This document shows positions 34,277 through 42,985 of a DNA stretch of 64,000 bases, one piece after another (the stretch's first letter is position 1; every line of letters starts with the position of its first letter). Both the position numbers and the translations under genes were made by a program. The notes beneath the pieces were generated by a model that was not told where the DNA came from, did no database searches, and saw only the letters and a program-made list of their open reading frames with translations. Source of the stretch: Streptomyces sp. Root1304 (GTDB taxonomy: Bacteria > Actinomycetota > Actinomycetes > Streptomycetales > Streptomycetaceae). The DNA is taken from positions 168,292 to 232,291 of the forward strand of contig NZ_LMEP01000003.1 of NCBI RefSeq assembly GCF_001426405.1, given 5' to 3'.

Positions 34277-35179
34277 TCAGCTCGCCAGTGGCTCCGCCGC
34301 CGCCCGCAGCGCCCCGACGACGGCCCGTACGGAGGGGCGGCGCCCGGCGTCGGCGCGCCAGGTGGCGTAGATGTGGCGCCGCACCTGCTGTCGTACGGGC
34401 ACGAACACCACACCCTCCGGCACCGGCCGGCCGAGCCGGGGCGTCACGCAGACGCCGAGTCCGGCGGCGACGAGCGCCAGCTGGGTGTGGTGCTCGCCCG
34501 CCAGGTGCCCGATGCGCGGCTCGATGCCCTGGGAGCGCAGGGTGAACATCAGCCAGTCGTGGCAGAACTCGCCCTCGGGCCAGGACACCCACTCCTCGTC
34601 GGCGAAGTCCACCAGGTCCACCGCGTCCCGCCCCGCGAGCCGGTGCCCGGCGGGCAGGGCGACATCGGCGGAGTCGTCGAGGAGGTGGGCGCGCTCCAGG
34701 CCGCCCGGCACCGGCGCGCGCTTGTTGCTCCAGTCCAGGACGACCGCGAGGTCCGCGTCGCCGCGCAGCACCGCCCGCACGCCCTGCTCCGGCTCCAGTT
34801 CCGTCGTACGGACCCGGAGATCGGGGTGTCCCGCGCGGAGGGCGGCGAGCGCGGCCGGGAAGAGCCCCCGGGCCGCCGTCGGGAAGGCCGCGGCCCGCAC
34901 CTCGCCCACCACCTGGCCGCGCTGGGCCTCGATGTCGGCCTGGGCCAGCTGGACCTGGGAGAGGATGCGGGCGGCGTGCTCGGCGAGCAGCAGTCCCGCG
35001 TCCGTGAGCCGGACGCCCCGCCCGTTCTTGGCGAGCAGCTGCTGCCCCACCTCGCGCTCCAGCTTGGACAGCTGCTGGGAGACGGCCGAGGTGGTGACGT
35101 GCAGCCCGTCGGCCGCTCCGCTGACCGAACCGTGCCGGGCGAAGGCGTCGAGGGTGCGCAGGCGCTCCAGATTCAACAT
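34277..35179 (-). CDS. LysR-family transcriptional regulator
   Basis: A 300-residue regulator. The N-terminal winged HTH is at about 2-60 (LERLRTLDAFARHGSVSGAADGLHVTTSAVSQQLSKLEREVGQQLLAKNGRGVRLTDAG). The periplasmic-binding-protein-like effector domain is about 90-295. It is divergent from the EamA transporter at 35254, with 74 bp between the start codons, so it probably controls that exporter. The shared region has a GAATTC-centred CGAG/CTCG element. Effector unknown. Confidence 0.88.
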   Translation of the reverse strand: MLNLERLRTLDAFARHGSVSGAADGLHVTTSAVSQQLSKLEREVGQQLLAKNGRGVRLTDAGLLLAEHAARILSQVQLAQADIEAQRGQVVGEVRAAAFPTAARGLFPAALAALRAGHPDLRVRTTELEPEQGVRAVLRGDADLAVVLDWSNKRAPVPGGLERAHLLDDSADVALPAGHRLAGRDAVDLVDFADEEWVSWPEGEFCHDWLMFTLRSQGIEPRIGHLAGEHHTQLALVAAGLGVCVTPRLGRPVPEGVVFVPVRQQVRRHIYATWRADAGRRPSVRAVVGALRAAAEPLAS

Positions 35180-35253
35180 GTAAGCGATGCTAAGGGAAGG
35201 GGTCGAGGAATTCTCGCTTGTTCTAAGACGTCGTGGCCGTCACCCTGAGTGTC

Positions 35254-36309
35254 ATGAGCCCCGCAGCCCCACCCCTCCCGTCCCCCGCCCGCGCCTCCCG
35301 CCTGCTCGACTGGCGCGTCCGGTTCGGCGTCCTGGCCCTCATCTGGGGCTTCAGCTTCCTCTTCATCAAGGTCGGCACGGAGGGCTTCGCGCCGTTCCAG
35401 GTCACCTTCGGACGGCTTCTCTTCGGTACGGCGGTGCTGGCCGTGGCGCTGGCCGTGAAGCGCGACCGGCTGCCGCGCGGCGCGCGCGTCTGGGGTCACC
35501 TGACGGTCGCGGCCTTCCTCCTCAACGCCCTGCCGTTCTCCCTCTTCGCGTACGCGGAGCTGACGATCCCCTCGACCCTCGCGGGCATCTGCAACGCGAC
35601 GACCCCCCTCTGGGGCATGCTGCTCTCCCTCGTCGCCCTCTCCGAGGACCGTCCGACCCGGGTCCGCGCGGCCGGGCTCGGCATCGGCTTCATGGGCGTG
35701 CTCACCGTCCTCGGCGCGTGGCAGGGCTTCTCCGGGCTCGACGTGACGGGTACGGCCCTGGCGCTGCTCGCCTCGTTCAGTTACGCGGTCGGCTGGATCT
35801 ACGTCCGCAGGACCCTGAGCGGCGCCGGGGTCTCGAACCTCTCGCTGGCCACGTCGCAGGTGGGACTCGCGACGCTGCAACTGGCCTTGGTCACACCGCT
35901 GTTCACCTCGGTCCCGCGCTCGGTGGAGCTGCTGCCGCTGCTCGCCGTGATCGCACTCGGCGCGCTCGGCACCGGCTACGCGATGCTGCTCCAGTACGGG
36001 GTGGTCGCGGAGGTCGGCCCGACGACGGCCTCCATGGTCACGTACTTCATCCCGGTGATCGCCACGGCTGCGGGCGTCGCGCTCCTGGACGAGGGCCTGA
36101 CCTGGAACACCCCGGTCGGGGCCGTCGTGGTCCTGGCGGGCGCGGCCCTCACCCAGACCCGCACCTCCCGGCGCACTTCCGGGACCACGGCCCCGGAGAC
36201 CCCGCCCGCAGTCGCCCCCCGGACCCCGGTCGCCGCCACCTCCCAGGCCCGGACGGCCGCCACGTCGCAGGATCCGGCGCTCCGGGAGCGTGGGGCCGCC
36301 TCCCTCTGA
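35254..36309 (+). CDS. EamA/DMT-superfamily transporter
   Basis: About 351 residues from ATG 35254 (an upstream GTG at 35233 is also in frame). Ten hydrophobic helices in two EamA repeats: FGVLALIWGFSFLFIKVGTEGFAPFQVTFGRLLFG begins the first, and ALLASFSYAVGWIYVRRTL begins the second. It has a threonine/proline-rich cytosolic tail. Such proteins export amino acids, purines or other metabolites. It is divergent from the LysR gene. It is the first of three EamA proteins within 6 kb. Confidence 0.85.
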   Translation: MSPAAPPLPSPARASRLLDWRVRFGVLALIWGFSFLFIKVGTEGFAPFQVTFGRLLFGTAVLAVALAVKRDRLPRGARVWGHLTVAAFLLNALPFSLFAYAELTIPSTLAGICNATTPLWGMLLSLVALSEDRPTRVRAAGLGIGFMGVLTVLGAWQGFSGLDVTGTALALLASFSYAVGWIYVRRTLSGAGVSNLSLATSQVGLATLQLALVTPLFTSVPRSVELLPLLAVIALGALGTGYAMLLQYGVVAEVGPTTASMVTYFIPVIATAAGVALLDEGLTWNTPVGAVVVLAGAALTQTRTSRRTSGTTAPETPPAVAPRTPVAATSQARTAATSQDPALRERGAASL

Positions 36310-36324
36310 CGGCGGCGCACACCG

Positions 36325-37659
36325 CTACCCGTAACTTCGCGCCGCCACCGGCCCGGTGGCGCGGGCCACCGCCTCCGCCAGGGGTTCGATGTCCGCGGCG
36401 GCGAGGCCGGAGACGGTGAGCCGGACGGCCGGCCCGGTGTCCATCCGGAACCGGGCGCCCGGGGCCACCGCCCACCCGGTGGCGAGCAGCCCCGTCACCG
36501 CGCCGGTCTCGTCGGAGACCGGCACCCACACGTTCATGCCGCCCCGGCCGTGCGCCTCGACGCCCCGCCGGGCCAGCGCCCGTACGAGTCCGTCGCGGCG
36601 CTTCCCGTACGCGCGGGCGACGGCGGCGGCGTCCACGGCGTCCGTGGTCCAGAGCTGGGCGACCACCCCCTGGAGGAGGCGGCTGACCCAGCCGGGGCCG
36701 AGCCGCTGCCGCCCGAGCACCCGGTCGACGGTCTCGGCGTCGCCGGTGAAGGCGGCGATCCGCAGATCGGGCCCGTAGGCCTTGGCGACGGAGCGGATCA
36801 GGACCCAGTGGTCGGTGCCGCCGGCCAGTGGGTGCAGCGACTGCGCGACGATGCCGTGCCCGTGGTCGTCCTCGATGAGCAGCACCCCGGGATGCGCGGA
36901 AAGGACCCGCCGCAGCTCCCGCGCCCGGCTCTCGGTCACACAGGCCCCGGTCGGGTTCTGCGCCCGGTCGGTCACGATGACCGCCCGGGCCCCGTCCTTG
37001 CGGATCGCCCGCTCGATCTCCTCCGGCAGCGGTCCCTCGTCGTCGACGGCGACGGGCACGGGGCGCAGCCCGAGCGCGGGCACGAGGTCGAGGAGGCTGC
37101 CCCAGCCCGGGTCCTCGACGGCGACGGCGTCACCGGGCCTGAGGTGGACGGCGAGCACCCGCTCGACGGCGTCGAGGGAGCCCGAGGTGACGCCGACGGG
37201 CCCGGCGGGCACTCCGTCCGCGTCGAAGGCGGCGCGCGCCAGGCGCCCGAACTCCTCGTCGACGGGGGCCTCCCCGTACATGCCGGGCCGCTCGGCGTAC
37301 CTCCGCGCGACCTCGGCGAAGGCCTCCCCGAGCGGGGGCAGCAGGGCGGGGTCGGGGCTGCCGTTGCTCACGTCCCTGACCCCGGCGGGGGCCGCGACGC
37401 GGATCGAGCCGCGTGCGGTGGTGGCGGGGCGGGGGCGCACCCGGCTGCCGCGCCGCCCGTCGGTCTCGATGACCCCGCGTTCGCGCAGGGTGCGATAGGC
37501 AGCGGCCACGGTATTCGGGTTCACCCCGAGGGTTGCGGCCAACTCCCGCATGGGCGGCAGCAGTTGGTCGGGCTGCAAGGCCCCGGAGCCCACCCCCCGC
37601 TCCACGCTCGCGGCGATGTCCGATGCGCGACGACCTTCGATCCGATATTCTCCTAGCAC
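36325..37659 (-). CDS. MocR-type regulator (GntR HTH fused to aminotransferase)
   Basis: A 444-residue protein. The GntR-type winged HTH is at 34-64 (LPPMRELAATLGVNPNTVAAAYRTLRERGVI). The fold-type I aminotransferase domain (about 95-440) has DPGWG, the PLP-contacting DRAQNPTG (N235) and the Schiff-base K293 in SVAKAYGPDLR. MocR proteins sense PLP or pyridoxal-linked metabolites and often control vitamin B6 or efflux genes. GTG 37659 is only 35 bp from the start of the divergent flavin-barrel gene at 37695, and the two share a direct repeat. Confidence 0.9.
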   Translation of the reverse strand: MLGEYRIEGRRASDIAASVERGVGSGALQPDQLLPPMRELAATLGVNPNTVAAAYRTLRERGVIETDGRRGSRVRPRPATTARGSIRVAAPAGVRDVSNGSPDPALLPPLGEAFAEVARRYAERPGMYGEAPVDEEFGRLARAAFDADGVPAGPVGVTSGSLDAVERVLAVHLRPGDAVAVEDPGWGSLLDLVPALGLRPVPVAVDDEGPLPEEIERAIRKDGARAVIVTDRAQNPTGACVTESRARELRRVLSAHPGVLLIEDDHGHGIVAQSLHPLAGGTDHWVLIRSVAKAYGPDLRIAAFTGDAETVDRVLGRQRLGPGWVSRLLQGVVAQLWTTDAVDAAAVARAYGKRRDGLVRALARRGVEAHGRGGMNVWVPVSDETGAVTGLLATGWAVAPGARFRMDTGPAVRLTVSGLAAADIEPLAEAVARATGPVAARSYG

Positions 37660-37683
37660 AAACCTAAGTATGCACTAGTGCAA
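37653..37683. promoter_or_regulatory. Direct repeat CTAG(CA/TG)CAA and palindrome between divergent starts
   Basis: CTAGCACAA (37653-37661) and CTAGTGCAA (37675-37683) are 22 bp apart, two helical turns. The second overlaps the perfect palindrome TGCACTAGTGCA (37671-37682). MocR regulators typically bind direct repeats at such spacing. The repeats cover the whole 35-bp gap between the two start codons, so leaderless or very short transcripts and mutual control are expected. Confidence 0.5.
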
Positions 37684-37694
37684 TGGAGTACGCA

Positions 37695-38366
37695 ATGAGC
37701 GCCGCCGCCGACACGTACGCGCCGACCGACCGGACCGTCCCCACCCGCGCCCGCCAGCGCGCTTCGTACGACAAGGCACTCGTCCACTCGATACTCGACG
37801 AGGCCTACGTCTGCCACCTCGGGTTCGTCCGCGACGGCGCGCCCGTCGTCCTGCCGACGCTCTTCGGCCGCGTCGGGAACCGGCTCTACGTGCACGGCTC
37901 CACCGGCTCGCGCCCGCTGCGCGCCGCCGGCGACGGCGTGGCCTCGCCCGGCCTGCCCGTCTGCCTGACCGTGACCCACGTCGACGGCCTCGTCCTCGCC
38001 CGCTCCGCCTTCCACCACTCCCTCAACTACCGCTCCGTCGTGGTGCACGGCACGGCCCACCAGGTCACCGACCCCGAGGAACTGCGCATCGCCCTCGACG
38101 CGCTCGTCGACCACGTCGTCCCCGGCCGCTCCGCCGACTCGCGCCCCGCGAACGCGAAGGAGCTCGCCGCCACGGCCGTGATCCGGCTCGACCTGGACGA
38201 GGTCTCGGCGAAGGTCCGCGACGGCGGCCCCAACGACGACGCCGAGGACCTCGGACTGCCCCACTGGTCGGGCGTCGTCCCGGTCCGCGGCGGCTACGGC
38301 ACCCCGGTCCCGGCCGACGACCTCGACCCGGCCGTGCCCCTGCCCGGCTACCTCGCGGCGCTCTGA
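37695..38366 (+). CDS. Pyridoxamine 5'-phosphate oxidase-family flavin protein
   Basis: About 223 residues from ATG 37695 (GGAG 6 nt upstream; ATG 37683 is possible but lacks one). It belongs to the FMN-binding split-barrel family (ILDEAYVCHLGFVRDGAPVVLPTLFGRVGNRLYVHGSTGSRPLRAA; HSLNYRSVVVHGTAHQVTDPEE). It is divergent from the MocR gene and followed by a PaiB-like protein, so the three may form one regulated unit. Its substrate is unknown; it is not a clear PdxH because the usual B6-site signature is missing. Confidence 0.8.
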   Translation: MSAAADTYAPTDRTVPTRARQRASYDKALVHSILDEAYVCHLGFVRDGAPVVLPTLFGRVGNRLYVHGSTGSRPLRAAGDGVASPGLPVCLTVTHVDGLVLARSAFHHSLNYRSVVVHGTAHQVTDPEELRIALDALVDHVVPGRSADSRPANAKELAATAVIRLDLDEVSAKVRDGGPNDDAEDLGLPHWSGVVPVRGGYGTPVPADDLDPAVPLPGYLAAL

Positions 38367-38416
38367 GACGCACGGCCGCACCGAAGGACGACCGACGACG
38401 GAGGGAAGGACCGACG

Positions 38417-39061
38417 ATGCTGATCCACCCCTGGGACGCCGCCCACGACGACGGCGAGTGGCGCGACTGGCTCTCCCGGCACGACTTCGGGCAGCTCGCC
38501 GTCAACGGCCTGCCCGGAGAGCCGCCATGGGTCCAGCCGACGCACTTCCGGTACGAGCCCGAGCCCGGCCCGTACGGCCGCGCCCTGGCCCATCTGGCCC
38601 GGCCCAACCCGCTCTGGCGCGCCCTTGAGGCGAACCCGACGGTGCTGCTCAGCGTGGTCGACGACCACGTCTTCGTACCGGGCCCGTGGACGGCGCCCGA
38701 AGGCACCCCGTCCACGCACGGCACCCCCACCTCGTACTACGCCGCCGTCCAGCTGCGCTGCACCGCGCACGTGGTCGACGACCCGGCGGAAAAGGCGGAA
38801 CTCCTCGACCGCCAGGTCGCCCACTTCCAGCCGGAGGGGGGCACCGCCCCCGTGCTCCCGGGCGAGGCCCCGTTCGGCCGCCTCCTGTCGGGGATCAGGG
38901 TGCTGCGCCTCGAAGTGACCGAGGTGCGGGCCAAGTTCAAGTACGCGGGCAACAAACCGCAGGAGGTCCAGGACCGCGTCATGGACCGCCTGGCCGAGCG
39001 GGCGGGCCCCGGCGATCTGGCCGCACGGGCCCACCAGCTGCGCCGCCGCGCCGGGGACTGA
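38417..39061 (+). CDS. PaiB-like FMN-binding protein
   Basis: A 214-residue protein of the FMN_bind_2/PaiB family. It has the expected order MLIHPWDAAHDDGEWRDWL, LAVNGLPGEPPWVQPTHFRY, LARPNPLWRAL, VLLSVVDDHVFVPGPW, PTSYYAAVQLRC, and near the end KFKYAGNKPQEVQDRVMDRL, the typical KxK..N.. segment. Bacillus PaiB is described as a negative regulator of sporulation and protease genes, but the biochemical role in Streptomyces is open. It lies 50 bp after the PNPOx-like gene, probably in one operon. Confidence 0.85.
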   Translation: MLIHPWDAAHDDGEWRDWLSRHDFGQLAVNGLPGEPPWVQPTHFRYEPEPGPYGRALAHLARPNPLWRALEANPTVLLSVVDDHVFVPGPWTAPEGTPSTHGTPTSYYAAVQLRCTAHVVDDPAEKAELLDRQVAHFQPEGGTAPVLPGEAPFGRLLSGIRVLRLEVTEVRAKFKYAGNKPQEVQDRVMDRLAERAGPGDLAARAHQLRRRAGD

Positions 39062-39145
39062 CACCCGCGGCGGGGACGGCCCCGCTGAGAGCGAGGGCCG
39101 GCACCGAGCCGCGAAGGCCCGGACCCGAGGGCGTCCCTCGACCCC

Positions 39146-40114
39146 CTACACCGCCACGACCTCCTCCTGCCTGCGCACCGCCGCCGCCGCGCGCGCCTCC
39201 GCGAACGCGAGGCCCGTGACGGCGGCGAGCAGCAGCAGCGTGCCCAGCACGATCGCGGTGGTGAGCCGCTCGCCCAGCAGCGACACGGCGATCACCGCCG
39301 CGCTCACCGGCTCCAGGAGCATGATCACGGAGACGGTGGCGGCCCGGACGACCGCGGCACCGGCGAAGTACAGCGCGTACGCGAGCGCCGTCGGCACGGC
39401 GGCCACGTACACGAGGAGCAGCAGGACGCTCACCGGCTCCTCGGTCGCCGGGACGATTCCCTCGGCGAGCGCGGCGGGCAGCAGCCCGACCGCGCCGATC
39501 GCGAAGGCCCAGGTGGTGGTGGACAGGGCGTCCGTACGGCCGCCGTCCCTGCCGAGCCGGCGGGTGAGGAGGGTGATCGCCGCGTATCCGGCCGCCGAGA
39601 CGACCGCGAGCACGACGCCCAGCGGACGGACCTCCGCCGCGCCGCCTCCCAGGACCAGGACGACGAGCCCGGCGAGCGCTCCGGTGACGGCGGCGACACC
39701 GCCGCGGCCGAGGCGTTCGCCCATGGTGAGCCGGGCGCCGACCGCGATGAGGACGGGGCCCGCACCGAGGGTGACGACGGTGCCGACCGCGAGGCCGGTG
39801 GCCTGGACGGCCGCGAAGTAGGCGCTCTGGAAGACGGTCAGTCCGATCCCCGTACCGAGGATGCGGGCGGTCCGGCGGCGTCGCGATTCCCCCGCGGTAC
39901 GGGCGACCGCGCGCCGGGGCCGCAGGGCGAGCGCGCCGAGCAGCAGGGCGAGCCCGCCGACGCAGCGCCAGAAGGAGAGGGCGAGGGGGCCCATGTCGCT
40001 GATCCGGAAGATCAGCGAGGCGGCGGCACCGGCGGTGCCCCAGGCGACTCCGGCGACGATCAGATAGAGCAGGCTCCGCCCGACGGACAGGGCGGATTCC
40101 GAAGAGTTCGACAC
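39146..40114 (-). CDS. EamA/DMT-superfamily transporter
   Basis: A 322-residue protein with about ten helices in two EamA repeats ([42 protein letters not shown]). The conserved end-of-repeat segment [27 protein letters not shown] is present. Substrate unknown. It is tail-to-tail with the PaiB-like gene and follows another EamA gene (40290-41318) by 175 bp in the same orientation. Confidence 0.85.
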   Translation of the reverse strand: MSNSSESALSVGRSLLYLIVAGVAWGTAGAAASLIFRISDMGPLALSFWRCVGGLALLLGALALRPRRAVARTAGESRRRRTARILGTGIGLTVFQSAYFAAVQATGLAVGTVVTLGAGPVLIAVGARLTMGERLGRGGVAAVTGALAGLVVLVLGGGAAEVRPLGVVLAVVSAAGYAAITLLTRRLGRDGGRTDALSTTTWAFAIGAVGLLPAALAEGIVPATEEPVSVLLLLVYVAAVPTALAYALYFAGAAVVRAATVSVIMLLEPVSAAVIAVSLLGERLTTAIVLGTLLLLAAVTGLAFAEARAAAAVRRQEEVVAV

Positions 40115-40289
40115 GTGACTTCTCCGTGGAAGACAGGAGGGAAAGGTGGTCGCTCGGCTCCGCGCGCGGGCAGCGACGAACCGCTCGGGGGCGAGGAACC
40201 GCCCGGCCGAGCCCGGTCTTCGTCGAGGAGGTCTCCGCGCGCGCTAGGCGGCGGGAGGCGGAAGCACGGTCGAATGCATGGGCGGCACC

Positions 40290-41318
40290 CTACAGGGCCC
40301 GGGGCGCGGTTCGCCCGGCGTCCAGGTCTTCCGGAGCGCTGTCCGCCTCGTCCGGGCGAGAACCCGCCCCGGGGCCGCCCCCGGATCCCGCCACCGGCCC
40401 CACCACCGGCGCCTTCGGCGTCGAGGACTGGGCGATGAAGGCCCCGACGAGCACCACCGCGCCGCCGATGATCTGCGGCGCGTCGAGGTGTTCGCCGAGC
40501 AGGACCCAGGCGAGGACGGTCGCGATGACGGCTTCCAGACAGGCCACGACACCGGCCACCTGCGGGGAGAGCCGGCGCACCGAGATGACGCCGGTGACGT
40601 ACGCGAGGACGGTGGCGATCAGCACGATCCAGCCGAGCAGCAGCCACGCGGGCACGTCGCTGCCGTCCATGTCGGCGGTGCCGCCGAGCAGGGACCAGTC
40701 CATGTTCCAGGGGCGGGCGATCACCGTGAGGACGAGTGCGCCGATGAGCAGTCCGTATGCGATGACGCCGATCGGATCGGCCTGTTCCGCCTCGTCGGCG
40801 CCCTGGTCGGAGAGGACGAAGTAGCCGACCTGGCAGCAGGCGGCGGCGAGCGCGAGAAGCAGCCCGACGAGGTCGAAGGTCAGCCCGGACCAGACCTGGA
40901 CGACGCAGGCGAGCCCGCCGACGGCGAGGACGACGCCGAGGGCGGCGGCGCGGGTGACGGGCCGGCGCTGGACGAAGCGGACCCAGCCGAGGACGAGCGC
41001 CGGGGCGAGGTACTCGATGAGCAGCGCGACGCCGACGGGGATGCGGGAGATCGAGGCGAAGTAGAAGGCCTGGACCCCGGCGACGGCGAGCAGGCCGAAG
41101 CCGACGAGGAGGGCGGGTTTGCGGCGCAGGAGGGCCCGGTGGCGCCAGGCCACCGGGAGCATGACGAGCGCGGCGCCGGCGACCCGGAGCCACACCACAT
41201 GGAGCGGGTCGAGTCCCGCCTCGATGAGCGGCTTGGCCGCCACTCCTGACCCACCGAATGCGAAGGCCGAGGCCAGGGCGAGTCCCAGGCCGGCGCTTCT
41301 CCCCTGAGACGCGTGCAT
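40290..41318 (-). CDS. EamA/DMT-superfamily transporter
   Basis: A 342-residue protein with about ten helices; it starts with LGLALASAFAFGGSGVAAKPLIEAGLDPLHVVWLRVAGAALVML and the second repeat is GLLLALAAACCQVGYFVLSDQ. The C-terminal 40 residues are proline- and acid-rich and probably cytosolic. Many Streptomyces homologues are annotated as RhtA-like threonine/homoserine exporters, but substrate is not evident here. It lies upstream of the EamA at 39146-40114. Confidence 0.85.
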   Translation of the reverse strand: MHASQGRSAGLGLALASAFAFGGSGVAAKPLIEAGLDPLHVVWLRVAGAALVMLPVAWRHRALLRRKPALLVGFGLLAVAGVQAFYFASISRIPVGVALLIEYLAPALVLGWVRFVQRRPVTRAAALGVVLAVGGLACVVQVWSGLTFDLVGLLLALAAACCQVGYFVLSDQGADEAEQADPIGVIAYGLLIGALVLTVIARPWNMDWSLLGGTADMDGSDVPAWLLLGWIVLIATVLAYVTGVISVRRLSPQVAGVVACLEAVIATVLAWVLLGEHLDAPQIIGGAVVLVGAFIAQSSTPKAPVVGPVAGSGGGPGAGSRPDEADSAPEDLDAGRTAPRAL

Positions 41319-41384
41319 CGGGCCATGATGACAGGACGCGGTCAGGCGCGTAACCCCCGTTACACCTGTTGAGACGACTCCCCG

Positions 41385-41981
41385 TCACACACCCGGAAGC
41401 GGTGCCTCCTCCAGGGCCTCGGGACCGGCTTCCCGCCCGCCCGCGATCCGTGTGACCAGCGCGTCCGTGTCGACCCCCGCGCGGCGCAGCACCTCGGCGG
41501 CGCGGCTCCCGGGGTCGGCCGCGATGACGGCGAGCACGTCGACGGCGCGGGGCTGGGGATCGCCCCGGCCGGCGGCCCGGCGGAAGGCCTCCTCGAGGGC
41601 GGCCTGCGCGGCCGGCGACCAGCCGGAGGGCCGCGAGCCCGAGGGCTCGGCGCCGCGCACGGCGGGCAGCAGCCGCCCGGCGGCCGAGTCCTCGACCGAG
41701 CGCTGCCAGCGCAGCCCGTAGCCGATGGAGCGCTGGACGAGGTAGCCGAGGACGCGGGCGACCTCGTGCGCACCCCCGAAGGCGGCGCCGACCTCGGGGT
41801 CGGACTCGATGAGCGAGTGCAGCAGGTGCGCGGTGTCGATCTGCCGGTCGCCGTCCCTGAGGGCTCTTCGGCGCGCGCCCGTCGCGACCGTCGCGAGGGA
41901 CGGCGTCAGGAAGGGCGCGAGCTCCGCGCGCGGGGCGACGGGCTGCCGGAGTGACTGGGGAAGCGGGACGGGACTGTGCAC
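41385..41981 (-). CDS. Clp N-terminal-domain protein without ATPase
   Basis: A 198-residue protein, GTG 41981, with two Clp-N repeats: LATVATGARRRALRDGDRQIDTAHLLHSLIESDPEVGAAF at about 29-68, and SPAAQAALEEAFRRAAGRGDPQPRAVDVLAVIAADPGSRAAEVLRRAGVD in the second half. The AAA domains of ClpC or ClpB are missing; the length is complete for the stand-alone family (ClpC adaptor-like or regulatory proteins). A role in presenting substrates or binding Clp regulators is inference. Confidence 0.8.
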   Translation of the reverse strand: MHSPVPLPQSLRQPVAPRAELAPFLTPSLATVATGARRRALRDGDRQIDTAHLLHSLIESDPEVGAAFGGAHEVARVLGYLVQRSIGYGLRWQRSVEDSAAGRLLPAVRGAEPSGSRPSGWSPAAQAALEEAFRRAAGRGDPQPRAVDVLAVIAADPGSRAAEVLRRAGVDTDALVTRIAGGREAGPEALEEAPLPGV

Positions 41982-42030
41982 CCTCCCACCTCATCAGGCC
42001 GGGGCGGCCCGAACATCACCGAGGAGAAGC

Positions 42031-42402
42031 ATGTCCGCATCCCACCGGAGTTGGGCACGCACGCACGGTTCCTCCTCCTTACGGATGAGATCGCGCGCGT
42101 TGCCCTCAGGGGGCGCGCGCCGCCTTGCCACACGCCCCCGACGCAACCACGGAGCCGTCTCCGTACGTCTTCCGATCGTGTTCTGGATGGTGGCTCTGCT
42201 CGCGCTCGACGGGCGGCAGTACGTCTACCGGGTGTACGCACCCCGGGAGGCGCTGCCGGCCGATCTGTTCTGGGCGGCTTTCCACTGCCACGAGGAGGAC
42301 GGCGCGCCGCGCGCCTCCGACAGCTTCGACGCGGCGGAGATCTGGTGGATCGGCGACGGGACCGGCCCGACCACCGCAGAACTGACGGTTCATCAGTATT
42401 GA
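42031..42402 (+). CDS. Hypothetical protein
   Basis: About 123 residues from ATG 42031 with GAGGAG 4-5 nt upstream. The first 50 residues are basic and low-complexity (MSASHRSWARTHGSSSLRMR). The more credible part is VFWMVALLALDGRQYVYRVYAPREALPADLFWAAFHCHEEDGAPRASDSFDAAEIWWIGDGTG. The true start may be later. No named domain recognised. It precedes the SRPBCC gene by 69 bp. Confidence 0.45.
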   Translation: MSASHRSWARTHGSSSLRMRSRALPSGGARRLATRPRRNHGAVSVRLPIVFWMVALLALDGRQYVYRVYAPREALPADLFWAAFHCHEEDGAPRASDSFDAAEIWWIGDGTGPTTAELTVHQY

Positions 42403-42471
42403 ATGTTCACGCCCGCCCGGCTACGTTCCGCGACACCGGAACCCAGTTGGCACGCGTGAAGGGGTGGTCTC

Positions 42472-42900
42472 ATGGCCGAAGTCAGCGCCGAGGCACGGAT
42501 CGAGGCACCGGCCGGAAAGGTCTGGGCCCAGCTCGTGGACTTCCCCTCGCACGGCGAGTGGAACGCCACCCACACCAACTTCCCGAACGGCGGCCCGGAG
42601 ACCCTGGCGACGGGCGCCACCTTCACCGAGAACATGAAGCTGATGGGCTTCCCCGCCGAGGTGCTCTGGACGATCGAGGAACTGGAGTCGGAGCGCGCCC
42701 TGGCGATCAAGGGCAAGGGGCCGATGGGCGTACTCGTCACCACCCGCTACTCGCTCACCCCGGACGGGGACGCGACGAGCGTACGGATCGACGGCGCGTT
42801 CACGGGAGCGGCGGTCTCGCTGATGGCGGGCAAGCTCAAGGACTCGGCGACGGCGGCCCTGACGGAGTCGCTGCGCAAGCTCGCGGGCCTGGTCGCCTGA
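42472..42900 (+). CDS. SRPBCC-family (Bet v 1-like) protein
   Basis: A 142-residue START-like fold protein: EARIEAPAGKVWAQLVDFPSHGEWN at the N-terminus, a hydrophobic cavity core (GFPAEVLWTIEELES, VTTRYSLTPDGDATSVRIDGAFTG) and a long C-terminal helix (SLMAGKLKDSATAALTESLRKLAGLV). These proteins bind hydrophobic ligands in the cytosol, sometimes as polyketide cyclases. No catalytic residues are assigned. A strong terminator follows. Confidence 0.82.
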   Translation: MAEVSAEARIEAPAGKVWAQLVDFPSHGEWNATHTNFPNGGPETLATGATFTENMKLMGFPAEVLWTIEELESERALAIKGKGPMGVLVTTRYSLTPDGDATSVRIDGAFTGAAVSLMAGKLKDSATAALTESLRKLAGLVA

Positions 42901-42920
42901 CGGCCCGGCCCGACGACACA

Positions 42921-42958
42921 CCGAAGGGCCCCGTGGCACACGCCACGGGGCCCTTCGG
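42921..42958. terminator. Hairpin terminator after the SRPBCC gene
   Basis: A 17-bp perfect stem, CCGAAGGGCCCCGTGGC (42921-42937) pairing with 42942-42958, around a 4-nt loop. It lies 21 bp after the SRPBCC stop and just beyond the convergent PadR stop (42986), so it may act on both strands. There is no strong U tract, as is usual in Streptomyces. Confidence 0.85.
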
Positions 42959-42985
42959 CCGACCTCGGGCCCGAGCGGGCTCCGC

